Of a stretch of DNA of 64,000 nucleotides, positions 37,091-44,642 are shown piece by piece. The notes beneath the pieces were generated by a model, which did not search any database, had not been told where the DNA came from, and saw only the letters and a list, made by a program, of their open reading frames with translations. Both the position numbers and the translations under genes were made by a program. Source of the stretch: Chitinophaga pinensis (GTDB lineage Bacteria > Bacteroidota > Bacteroidia > Chitinophagales > Chitinophagaceae); assembly GCF_007896845.1 (NCBI RefSeq), contig NZ_VOHS01000031.1, positions 1-64,000 of the forward strand, read 5' to 3'. Numbering within the stretch: position 1 is the stretch's first letter; the number at the start of each line of letters is the position of its first letter.

Positions 37091-38524
37091 TCAGTGCTGT
37101 TTTCTTCTGCCTTCCAGTATCCGGTAGAAGGAACGACTTCTTATTTCGTCAAGCGTCAGGCCTGTCGCCATTACTTCCTCTTCAGTGATCGCCCCGCAAT
37201 TGATGGCTTTCAGAAAGAAATTCAGGAGTCCTTGTCCGGTAGCAGCATCATCAAAGATGTCTTTCGTTAATGTGGATATTGCGGCACGTTCTACAAATGT
37301 TTTCAGCCGGAATAAGGCATCCTCATAGTTACTCAGGAAGAACAGATAAATTGCTGCGTACCGCATAGGCAGTTGTGCCGGGTTCAGATCCCATCCCTGA
37401 TAAAACCCGTTGATCAGTGAATGTTGGCTATGGCCATAACCTGTACGCCAGGCATGATGTACACTTGCCGCGTTTTCCTGTAACTGCGCCAGACTCAGAT
37501 GATCGCCTTTATGGGGCGCAATGGGAATAACATTGGTAGCACCATCGGAAAGAAATATACCTGTACCTCCTAATGCGACTTTCGTCATATGATGCGCGAA
37601 GTCACATACCGGATGTGCCATCGTCTGATATCTTGCTGTAATACCACAGGAGGCCGTATAATCGTAAGTGCCAAAATGTGCCGCAATGCAACGTCCTTCG
37701 CTGGCGCGGATGATACGCATCAGAGGATTCCTTCCCTCATCATCCATAATGATCTGTGTTGCTTCTACCATGGTTTCCATTTTCAATGCACCTGCCGGCA
37801 GGCCATGCGCTTTTTCCAGTAGTTCGAATAGTCTGACCAGTGTAGTTGCCTGTTCGGGAATAGTCACCTTGGGCAGCATGACAACAAAGTTCGCAGGTAA
37901 TACTCCTTTCGTTTCCTGCAGGAGCGTCGTGAGAAACAGGTCCAGTGTTCTTACACTACGATATTTGAGGTCTTCTGTAAACGGCTTGATCCGGATACCG
38001 ATGAAAGGGGAGATTGTCTGTTGTTGCATTCCCAGCGCCAGTTCTTTTGCGGCAGCAATGGCCGTCGCATCTTCTTCTGCATCCGGGCGATTGCCAAAGC
38101 CGTCTTCGAAATCTATGCGGAAATCTTCCACGGCTTCTGTGGATAACTTGCGGACTATCTTATTGTAAACCGTATAATACAAAAAGGCTGGTTCCTGTTT
38201 ACGGTCTTGATCTGACAGATGCTCCAGTTTTTGCTGTAAGGCGGCAATGTCTGCCGTTTTATCAGGTAATTGTTGGTGTCCCTCCAATTGCAAGGCTTTT
38301 GCCAGCGTAACAAAATCAGGTGCATATGTCTGCAGGTGTTTCAGCGCAATCTCTCCCATACGGGTGCAGGTATCGGCTTTGAAAAGATTAGCACCGCCAT
38401 AGACGGTATGTACGGGTTGTCTGTCAGGCTTATCACCGGGATATATCTGCTGGAATTTCAGATTTGCTTGTTGCAATGTCTGCAGCAGCTGTTCTTTTTC
38501 ATTTTCAGCTATAGCGAGTTGCAT
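37091..38524 (-). CDS. DUF6986 protein, CitE/HpcH-aldolase-like TIM barrel
   Basis: 477 aa, cytoplasmic. HpcH/HpaI-CitE-like elements: DFRIDFEDGFGNRPDAEEDA (acidic metal site), FVVMLPKVTIPEQ, ALKMETMVEATQII (metal Glu), AAHFGTYDYTASCGI and VIPIAPHKGD. I match it to DUF6986, a family of unknown function. It lies 14 bp after uraH inside the allantoin operon. The superfamily condenses or cleaves C-C bonds of 2-oxo or glyoxylate-type substrates (citrate lyase beta, malyl-CoA lyase, malate synthase). The operon lacks a ureidoglycolate-cleaving enzyme, so a role with ureidoglycolate or glyoxylate is a reasonable inference. Confidence 0.75.
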   Translation of the reverse strand: MQLAIAENEKEQLLQTLQQANLKFQQIYPGDKPDRQPVHTVYGGANLFKADTCTRMGEIALKHLQTYAPDFVTLAKALQLEGHQQLPDKTADIAALQQKLEHLSDQDRKQEPAFLYYTVYNKIVRKLSTEAVEDFRIDFEDGFGNRPDAEEDATAIAAAKELALGMQQQTISPFIGIRIKPFTEDLKYRSVRTLDLFLTTLLQETKGVLPANFVVMLPKVTIPEQATTLVRLFELLEKAHGLPAGALKMETMVEATQIIMDDEGRNPLMRIIRASEGRCIAAHFGTYDYTASCGITARYQTMAHPVCDFAHHMTKVALGGTGIFLSDGATNVIPIAPHKGDHLSLAQLQENAASVHHAWRTGYGHSQHSLINGFYQGWDLNPAQLPMRYAAIYLFFLSNYEDALFRLKTFVERAAISTLTKDIFDDAATGQGLLNFFLKAINCGAITEEEVMATGLTLDEIRSRSFYRILEGRRKQH

Positions 38525-38538
38525 AGTCAGGGGGTGTT

Positions 38539-38877
38539 TTAGGTACCACGGTAAGTGGAATAACCAAATGGATTTAACAAAAGGGGAACATGGTAATGTT
38601 GCTGATCGTTGATAAAGAAAACAACTTCTACAAAGGGGTAGAAGCTGTTGATGCCTCGGGTATCAAAGTAGGGTTGTGTTTCAAACCTGAGTTTATACAC
38701 ACCGGCGGTTAATATTTCTTTCTTCTGCAGCAGATCAGTCACCCTGCCATCCTGATTGGTATGACCGGAAGCGATGGCCGTCCAGTCTTCTTCCTGTTGC
38801 CGGAAAAGATGGACGGCCACGCCCTGTGCAGGAAGGCCTGCGGAAGTATCCAGTATATGTGTGGTGATCCGGCTCAT
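38539..38877 (-). CDS. uraH: 5-hydroxyisourate hydrolase (transthyretin-like)
   Basis: 112 aa, normal length. Hydrolyses 5-hydroxyisourate, the uricase product, to OHCU. Hallmarks: THILDTSAGLPAQGVAV near the N terminus, the RFETQPYFD segment, SFYPFVEVVFFI and HYHVPLLLNPFGYSTYRGT. The usual C-terminal YRGS is YRGT here, a conservative change in the active-site tail. Its ATG overlaps the uraD stop (ATGA). Confidence 0.95.
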   Translation of the reverse strand: MSRITTHILDTSAGLPAQGVAVHLFRQQEEDWTAIASGHTNQDGRVTDLLQKKEILTAGVYKLRFETQPYFDTRGINSFYPFVEVVFFINDQQHYHVPLLLNPFGYSTYRGT

Positions 38878-39380
38878 GCGCTCAGCAGCTTTTTGAGTCT
38901 GATAGCGGTGATCTTTTCCTGTTCACCCATTGCGATCTTTATCTCTTCTCCTTCATTGTTTTTCAGTCGCTCGGTAAGGATTGATAACATTTCGGGAGCT
39001 GATTTACCGGTAGCGCATACGATGAAGATGTAGCCGAATTTATCTTCATACAGTTTATTCCCTTTTGCAAAGGCCTGCAATATTACGGTCGAAGCGTCGA
39101 CTGTACCCACCTGTTCTCCGGCGGCCCATTGTCCTGTAGCTGCAAACTTGTGTTGCAGGGCATGCAGGTCGCCTATTTTCGGGTGATGGGTAAAAGCTTC
39201 TTTCCAATCTTTTTCTGTACAGGAATGCCAGTTACGGGCCGCGGCTGCCAGCAGACTGTCTTCATCCTGTACGGGAAATTCATTGCTCATTTTCTGAATC
39301 CATGCGGTTGCGCCACAGCATTTACTGAGCGCTTCATTTAATTGTTCTGGTGGTAGTGCATTAAGTGCTGTCAAAGTCAT
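38874..39380 (-). CDS. uraD: 2-oxo-4-hydroxy-4-carboxy-5-ureidoimidazoline (OHCU) decarboxylase
   Basis: 168 aa. Decarboxylates OHCU to (S)-allantoin. Family motifs: LNALPPEQLNEALSKCCGATAWI, FTHHPKIGD (catalytic His region) and YIFIVCATGKSAPEML. The overlap with uraH and the 13-bp gap from the aminohydrolase gene show cotranscription. Confidence 0.95.
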   Translation of the reverse strand: MTLTALNALPPEQLNEALSKCCGATAWIQKMSNEFPVQDEDSLLAAAARNWHSCTEKDWKEAFTHHPKIGDLHALQHKFAATGQWAAGEQVGTVDASTVILQAFAKGNKLYEDKFGYIFIVCATGKSAPEMLSILTERLKNNEGEEIKIAMGEQEKITAIRLKKLLSA

Positions 39381-39393
39381 TGGGTGGAATTTA

Positions 39394-40140
39394 TTATAGA
39401 GTAGTGGGGAACCTGTTTACATTCTTGTAATAGATGTAAACGGCAGGTTCTTTTCCCATAGCAGTAAACCATTGCTGGCAATAGGGTGCCATCCAGATGG
39501 CGTCACCTTTTTTAACCGGATACCATTCATGATCCAGCATATAGATACCCTGTCCCTGTAGGTAGAGTAATCCGTGTTCCATGACATGTGTTTCTACAAA
39601 AGGCAGATGTCCGCCGGGATCGTAGGTGAAGATGTTCACCGCCATATCAAAAGAGAGATCTTCTGGTAATAAGACCTGTAAACGAAGCGCCGGATCACCC
39701 AGAAAGGCAGGGCCGTCTACATTTTCGGCGTTGCCGAAGATGAACGGCGGACGTTTATATCCTTCGAGTGGTTCGTATACTTTATGAAAAGTAAGGATCT
39801 GGGTACCTGTTGTAAATTCATCCAGACGATAGGAATGTCCGGCAGGTACGTATACAAAATGTCCATCAAGCAATGTTTTATCCTGCTCATCCACTTTTGC
39901 GGTGCATTGACCGGAGATGACATAAAAAAAGATCTGTCCGGTTTCTGTATTGCCGGAAATAACGGTGTCTGGTTCTGCGGTGATCAATGTCTGTGCGAGG
40001 TGCGCGCCCATCTTTTCATTAATGAGCACATTCACGCGGCAATTGGTCCATCCGGGTACTACGCTGTTGACATGTCCATCCGGAGATATCACTGCATGGC
40101 TACGTGTTACTACTGATCTCGTCAATGCTGATATTTTCAT
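39394..40140 (-). CDS. (S)-ureidoglycine aminohydrolase, bicupin
   Basis: 248 aa. Releases ammonia from (S)-ureidoglycine to give (S)-ureidoglycolate (plant UGlyAH / E. coli AllE type). Two cupin domains (about 40-120 and 150-240). The Mn site is fully kept in the second: Glu183, His185, His189 (ETHVMEHG) and Gln223 (CQQWF), matching the spacing known for the plant enzyme. One base separates it from the allantoate amidohydrolase gene. Confidence 0.95.
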   Translation of the reverse strand: MKISALTRSVVTRSHAVISPDGHVNSVVPGWTNCRVNVLINEKMGAHLAQTLITAEPDTVISGNTETGQIFFYVISGQCTAKVDEQDKTLLDGHFVYVPAGHSYRLDEFTTGTQILTFHKVYEPLEGYKRPPFIFGNAENVDGPAFLGDPALRLQVLLPEDLSFDMAVNIFTYDPGGHLPFVETHVMEHGLLYLQGQGIYMLDHEWYPVKKGDAIWMAPYCQQWFTAMGKEPAVYIYYKNVNRFPTTL

Positions 40141-40141
40141 A

Positions 40142-41392
40142 TTACCGCTTTTTATAGACCTCGGTGAGGCGATGAATAAAATGATCTGATACTTTTACGG
40201 CGGCGGCGATATCGGGTACTTCTACATTTTCCAGCGGCTGGTGACTGATACCTTTGTAACATCTGACAAACAGCATGCACACAGGTGCAACTGCAGCAAT
40301 GGTCACGGCGTCATGTCCTGCACCACTATGCAGGTTCTTCAGGTCATAGCCTGCTGCCGTAACGGACTGTGCGAGCAGATGGCTTAAAGCCGTATCACAC
40401 GCGACAGGTTTATGTTTTTGTATAAGGTCCCAGTCTGCTGTAAGTTGTCTTTCATGACAGATCTGGGAGGCAATATCCTTCAGTGATCTTCTCGCTTTTT
40501 TAAGGATCATGCCATCACTGCTTCTCAGGTCCAGTGTACAGGTCACTTCTCCCGGTATTACATTACTGGCCTGATCAGCAATATGCAGGGTGCCTATTGT
40601 CGCCAGTAGTGCATCTTTCTGTGTAGATGCATAGTGTTCGGCTGCCAGTATGAATTCAGCTGTTGCACACAATGCATCATGTCGCATGTCCATCGGTACG
40701 GTGCCGGCATGTCCTGATACGCCATTGAACTTTACACGGATGCGTTGTTGTCCGGCGATACTTTGTACAATGGCTACCGGCAGTTTCTCTTCGTACAATA
40801 CAGGCCCCTGTTCAATGTGTATTTCAAAATATCCCAGCCATTCTTCCCGGGGAATTACATCATCGGATAACAATGCCGGATCTCCGCCAATGGTTTTGAT
40901 CGCATCACGGAGTGTAATGCCGTCACTGTCTGTTTTATTCAGCAGTGAGATATCAAATGTGCCGGCTACAGCCGTGCTGCCCAGATAAGCAGTGTGAAAC
41001 CGTACTCCTTCTTCATCGCTGAAAGCGATCAGTTCTATGTTGAAAGGTAACTGTACATTTTCCTCCTGCAGATGGTGGATCAGGTCTATGCCCATGATAA
41101 CACCCAGAGGTCCGTCAAAGCGGCCTGCATTTCTGACGGTATCGATATGGGAAGCGATCACCAATGTACGTGCATCGGGTACCTGACTATTCCATCTGCC
41201 TCTTACATTACCGATGTTGTCTATTCTGGCTGTCAGTCCTGCTTCCTGCATCCATGACAATACTTTACTGCAGCCGCTGATAAATGCGGGCGAGCCAAAT
41301 GTGCGTGTGATACAGGTTGTGTCCTCGCTGATATCTGCCAGTTCGTGAACTCTGGCAAGGATACTGTTTGCGCGGTGCAGGTAGTTTTCCAT
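40142..41392 (-). CDS. allC: allantoate amidohydrolase (M20 family)
   Basis: 416 aa. Splits allantoate to ureidoglycine, CO2 and ammonia. Di-metal M20 motifs: SHIDTVRNAGRFDGPLGV, AFSDEEGVRF, HIEQGPVL and the C-terminal SGAGHDAV. The same subfamily includes ureidoglycolate amidohydrolase and N-carbamoyl-amino-acid hydrolases, so a dual role cannot be ruled out. Context fixes the main assignment: directly after allantoinase and before the ureidoglycine enzyme. Confidence 0.92.
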   Translation of the reverse strand: MENYLHRANSILARVHELADISEDTTCITRTFGSPAFISGCSKVLSWMQEAGLTARIDNIGNVRGRWNSQVPDARTLVIASHIDTVRNAGRFDGPLGVIMGIDLIHHLQEENVQLPFNIELIAFSDEEGVRFHTAYLGSTAVAGTFDISLLNKTDSDGITLRDAIKTIGGDPALLSDDVIPREEWLGYFEIHIEQGPVLYEEKLPVAIVQSIAGQQRIRVKFNGVSGHAGTVPMDMRHDALCATAEFILAAEHYASTQKDALLATIGTLHIADQASNVIPGEVTCTLDLRSSDGMILKKARRSLKDIASQICHERQLTADWDLIQKHKPVACDTALSHLLAQSVTAAGYDLKNLHSGAGHDAVTIAAVAPVCMLFVRCYKGISHQPLENVEVPDIAAAVKVSDHFIHRLTEVYKKR

Positions 41393-41407
41393 ACGGCAGT
41401 ATTTAAT

Positions 41408-42754
41408 CTATACGTTCGATTGTCTGAAAATGTTTTTCCCCTGATGTGTATGGGGGAAAATTCCCTGATCGAATACTTTTACTCCTTTCAGATACGTCTG
41501 TTCCACTACACCATATAATCTTTCATTCAGGTAGGGCGTCAGTTTGTGTTTATGATACAAACTTTCTGCATTTACCGTAAATGATTGTTCCGGATCCCAG
41601 ACAACGAGGTCGGCATCATATCCTTCAGCGATCTTTCCTTTCTTATGTTGAAGTCCTGTTAATACAGCAGGACCTTCGCAGAGCCAGCGGGCTATCTGTG
41701 GAATTGTGATACCCCTGCTTCTTCCGGCTGTCCATAGTGCGGGTAATGCCAGTTGCAGGGAAGCAATGCCTCCCCATGCCTGCGTAAAATCGCCTGTTTC
41801 CAGCTGTTTCAGTTCCGGCGGACAGGGAGAGTGGTCTGTGGCAACAAAGTCTATAATACCGGCTTTTAAAGCCTCCCACAGCTGTGCGTTATTCTCCCTT
41901 TCCCTTATAGGTGGTGCACATTTAAAACTGGTATTGCCATCGGGAATCTCTTCTGCGTTAAAATAGAGGTAGTGCTGGCCTGTTTCGACCGTCAGCGGTA
42001 AGCCTTTCTGCCGGGCGATCGTGATTTGTTCTATGGCCGCAGCAGCAGACAGATGAACAATATGTACCCGGCATTGATATAATTCACAGAAATGAATCAT
42101 CAGTGCAATGGCTGCCTGTTCCCATAAGGGAGGACGGGAAGCCATATATTGGCGGTAAGAACGCTTATTATCCTGTAACGGATATTGTAAATCTGGCATC
42201 AGTTCACAATGTACCAGCAGGGGTAGGTTATGTCTGGCAATAATGGGCATGGCCATTTCCAGATCAGCTGCTGTAACATTGGGAAATTCTTCAATACCTG
42301 AATGGGTAAGGAATGCTTTGAAACCGGTAACACCTCTATGTGCGAGTCCTTCAATTTCATGTGTATTACCGGGTACAATACCACCCCAGTAGCCACAGTT
42401 ACAATGTAACTGCGGAGTGGCTGCCTGTATTTTTTCTTCAAATGCCTTTACACTGGTGGTTACCGGAGAGGCATTCAGCGGCATGTCTATGAGCGTGGTA
42501 ACACCTCCTGCCACAGCTGCCTTCGTAGCCGTTTCGAAACCTTCCCAGTCTGTTCTGCCGGGTTCGTTGATATGCACATGGGGATCGATAATGCCCGGCA
42601 TCAGTATGCTGTTACCAATGTCTACAATGGTAACGGCATCTTCAGGCAGCGTCTCACTCACTGAGTAGATGGAACCATCTCTCACTACTACCACCGCAGG
42701 TCTTAAACCATCAGGTGTGAGTATATTATTTCCTTTTATAATGAGGTCAGACAT
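41408..42754 (-). CDS. allB: allantoinase
   Basis: 448 aa. Opens allantoin to allantoate. Amidohydrolase-superfamily metal residues visible: His59/His61 (DPHVHINEPG), carboxylated Lys146 (GFKAFLTHSG), His182 (VHCE), His234 (HIVHLS) and Asp307 (TDHSPCP). Motif NEPGRTDWEGFETATKAA is typical of AllB rather than dihydropyrimidinase. First gene of the operon allB-allC-ureidoglycine aminohydrolase-uraD-uraH-DUF6986, divergent from uricase across 78 bp. Confidence 0.95.
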   Translation of the reverse strand: MSDLIIKGNNILTPDGLRPAVVVVRDGSIYSVSETLPEDAVTIVDIGNSILMPGIIDPHVHINEPGRTDWEGFETATKAAVAGGVTTLIDMPLNASPVTTSVKAFEEKIQAATPQLHCNCGYWGGIVPGNTHEIEGLAHRGVTGFKAFLTHSGIEEFPNVTAADLEMAMPIIARHNLPLLVHCELMPDLQYPLQDNKRSYRQYMASRPPLWEQAAIALMIHFCELYQCRVHIVHLSAAAAIEQITIARQKGLPLTVETGQHYLYFNAEEIPDGNTSFKCAPPIRERENNAQLWEALKAGIIDFVATDHSPCPPELKQLETGDFTQAWGGIASLQLALPALWTAGRSRGITIPQIARWLCEGPAVLTGLQHKKGKIAEGYDADLVVWDPEQSFTVNAESLYHKHKLTPYLNERLYGVVEQTYLKGVKVFDQGIFPHTHQGKNIFRQSNV

Positions 42755-42832
42755 ATATGGGGGCTTCTAAGTAAAAATAGGCAATTAATTCTTTATATTA
42801 GGGTATGTGACCACCAAATAAAATGCCTCAAA

Positions 42833-43678
42833 ATGAAAATCAGACTCGGAGAAAACTGCTATGGAAAAAACGCGGTACAGCTGTCCAAAATTATACGTCA
42901 TCCCGCTTATCATGAATTCAGACAAATAACAGTGAACGTATCGCTGAAAGGCGATTTCGAAGAGGCGCATACAGTGGGTGATAATACTAAAATATTGCCC
43001 ACCGATACACAAAAAAATACCGTGTATGCTCTTGCGAAAGATCACTTTAAAACTTCCATAGAAGACTTTGCCCTGCATCTGGTGCATCACTTTGTTACCA
43101 CACAGCCACAGGTAACGGAGGCGACTGTTGAAATAGCGGAACATGCGTATCACCGTCTCTTACTGGATGGTACAAGTCATCCGCATGCCTATATCAGCGG
43201 CGGCCAGGAAAAGCATACCACGCTGGTCAGAAAAGATGCTGCAAATGTCAGTGTCAGTTCGGGTATCAGTGACCTGCTGATCCTTAAAACCACTGACTCT
43301 GCTTTTGAAAAGTATATCAAAGACCGGTATACCACCCTGAAAGAAACAAGTGATCGCATACTGGCCACAAAATGTACGGTGAACTGGGTATATGATAAAT
43401 TGCCGGCTGATTACAATCAACAGTTCGACGGTATCCGGGACGTGCTGTTGCGTACATTTGCCGGACATAAAAGCTTATCTGTGCAACAGACGCTGTTTGC
43501 CATGGGGAAAGCAGTACTGGAAGCATATGCCGGCGTGAAAGAGATTTCTCTTGAGATGCCCAATAAACATCATATCCCTTTTAATCTGGAACAATTCAAT
43601 ATTCCGCACGAAAACGAAATATTTATTGCGACGGATGAGCCTTATGGTCTGATTTCGGCAACCGTTGTACGGGATTAG
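42833..43678 (+). CDS. urate oxidase (uricase), cofactor-free
   Basis: 281 aa. Oxidises urate to 5-hydroxyisourate. T-fold residues can be placed: Lys12 (YGKNAV), Thr57 (PTDTQKNTVY), Arg175 (SDRILAT), Gln218 (SVQQTLF) and His246 (PNKHHIPFNL). It is the only plus-strand gene of the purine cluster, divergent from allB; its 3' end overlaps xdhC tail-to-tail by 56 bp. No -7 consensus was found in the short upstream gap. Confidence 0.96.
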   Translation: MKIRLGENCYGKNAVQLSKIIRHPAYHEFRQITVNVSLKGDFEEAHTVGDNTKILPTDTQKNTVYALAKDHFKTSIEDFALHLVHHFVTTQPQVTEATVEIAEHAYHRLLLDGTSHPHAYISGGQEKHTTLVRKDAANVSVSSGISDLLILKTTDSAFEKYIKDRYTTLKETSDRILATKCTVNWVYDKLPADYNQQFDGIRDVLLRTFAGHKSLSVQQTLFAMGKAVLEAYAGVKEISLEMPNKHHIPFNLEQFNIPHENEIFIATDEPYGLISATVVRD

Positions 43679-44642
43679 CAAGATGTCTTACCTGTATGAT
43701 CTGTGCCGCAATACTGACGGCTATTTCCTCCGGTGTCTGACTGCCGATCTCGATACCGACAGGGGCACAAAGTCTGCTTAATAGTGTTTCATCTATACCT
43801 TCTGCCCGATATGTTTCCAGCATCTTGTCAATTTTAGCAGCGCTGCCCAAAACGCCGCAATAGGCGAAAGACTTGTGCATCAGGGCGCGGATGGCAATAT
43901 CATCTGTACGGTAACCTACCGTCATGATCACTACATAGTGATGGTCTCCGCCGGGGATCATTATTTTTAGCTGACTATAATCACGTACTATCGTCTTTTC
44001 GTGCGCGGTATTGTTTTCCAGCAGAGTATGTACATGCGGACGGTCTTCAAATACATGTACATAAAAGTCCAGTTTGCGCATCAGTTCTGAGAGTGCCAGT
44101 GAACAATGTCCGCCACCAATGATATACAGATAGTCTTTGTATCCGATCTTTTCCTGATAGTGCCAGTCCAGCTCTGATTGCATATGAAATACCTGATCGG
44201 GCTTGCCTTGTATATCCGTGCTGAATTGTAGTCCGAGAGGCGACAATTCAAGTATACCCTGATGATGCAGGGTGAGACAGGCAATGATCTTATTGACGGG
44301 GGTAATACTTTCCGGCGTCAGTTTATACAACAGGATGGTCTGATCGCCTGAGCAGATCATACCACTTTGGTTTTTGGGAACGGTTTTGTCGTGATATTGC
44401 TGATGAATGGAATAAGAGGTGGCAAAGTGTCCCAATTGTTCTTTGGCCATCTCGGCAAATTTATGTTCCATAATTCCACCACCGATGGAGCCAGCTATGT
44501 CTCCCGACTGATTGACTGCCATAAAGAAGCCTCTTCTTCCGGGGCTGCTGCCATTACTTTCCAGTACATAGAGGAGCATAACGGGAATGTTCTGCCGGAG
44601 GCTTTTACTGATCAATTCCCAGGTGACTAACTGTTTCTGCAT
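43623..44642 (-). CDS. xdhC: XdhC family molybdenum-cofactor chaperone of xanthine dehydrogenase
   Basis: 339 aa. N-terminal XdhC/CoxI domain (VMLLYVLESNGSSPGRRGFFMAVN, GSIGGGIMEHKF) and C-terminal Rossmann domain (LYIIGGGHCSLALSELMRKLDFYVHVFEDRP, YVVIMTVGYRTDDIAIRAL, GVLGSAAKIDKML). Binds, protects and inserts sulfurated Mo cofactor into XdhB. Starts 38 bp inside xdhB, so it is translationally coupled. Confidence 0.93.
   Translation of the reverse strand: MQKQLVTWELISKSLRQNIPVMLLYVLESNGSSPGRRGFFMAVNQSGDIAGSIGGGIMEHKFAEMAKEQLGHFATSYSIHQQYHDKTVPKNQSGMICSGDQTILLYKLTPESITPVNKIIACLTLHHQGILELSPLGLQFSTDIQGKPDQVFHMQSELDWHYQEKIGYKDYLYIIGGGHCSLALSELMRKLDFYVHVFEDRPHVHTLLENNTAHEKTIVRDYSQLKIMIPGGDHHYVVIMTVGYRTDDIAIRALMHKSFAYCGVLGSAAKIDKMLETYRAEGIDETLLSRLCAPVGIEIGSQTPEEIAVSIAAQIIQVRHLANPVQRLPKSDHKAHPSQ

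Noticed and set aside
41408-42754. Dihydropyrimidinase or dihydroorotase instead of allantoinase
   Set aside because: The metal residues are shared, but NEPGRTDWEGFETAT and the neighbouring allantoate and ureidoglycine genes fit allantoinase.
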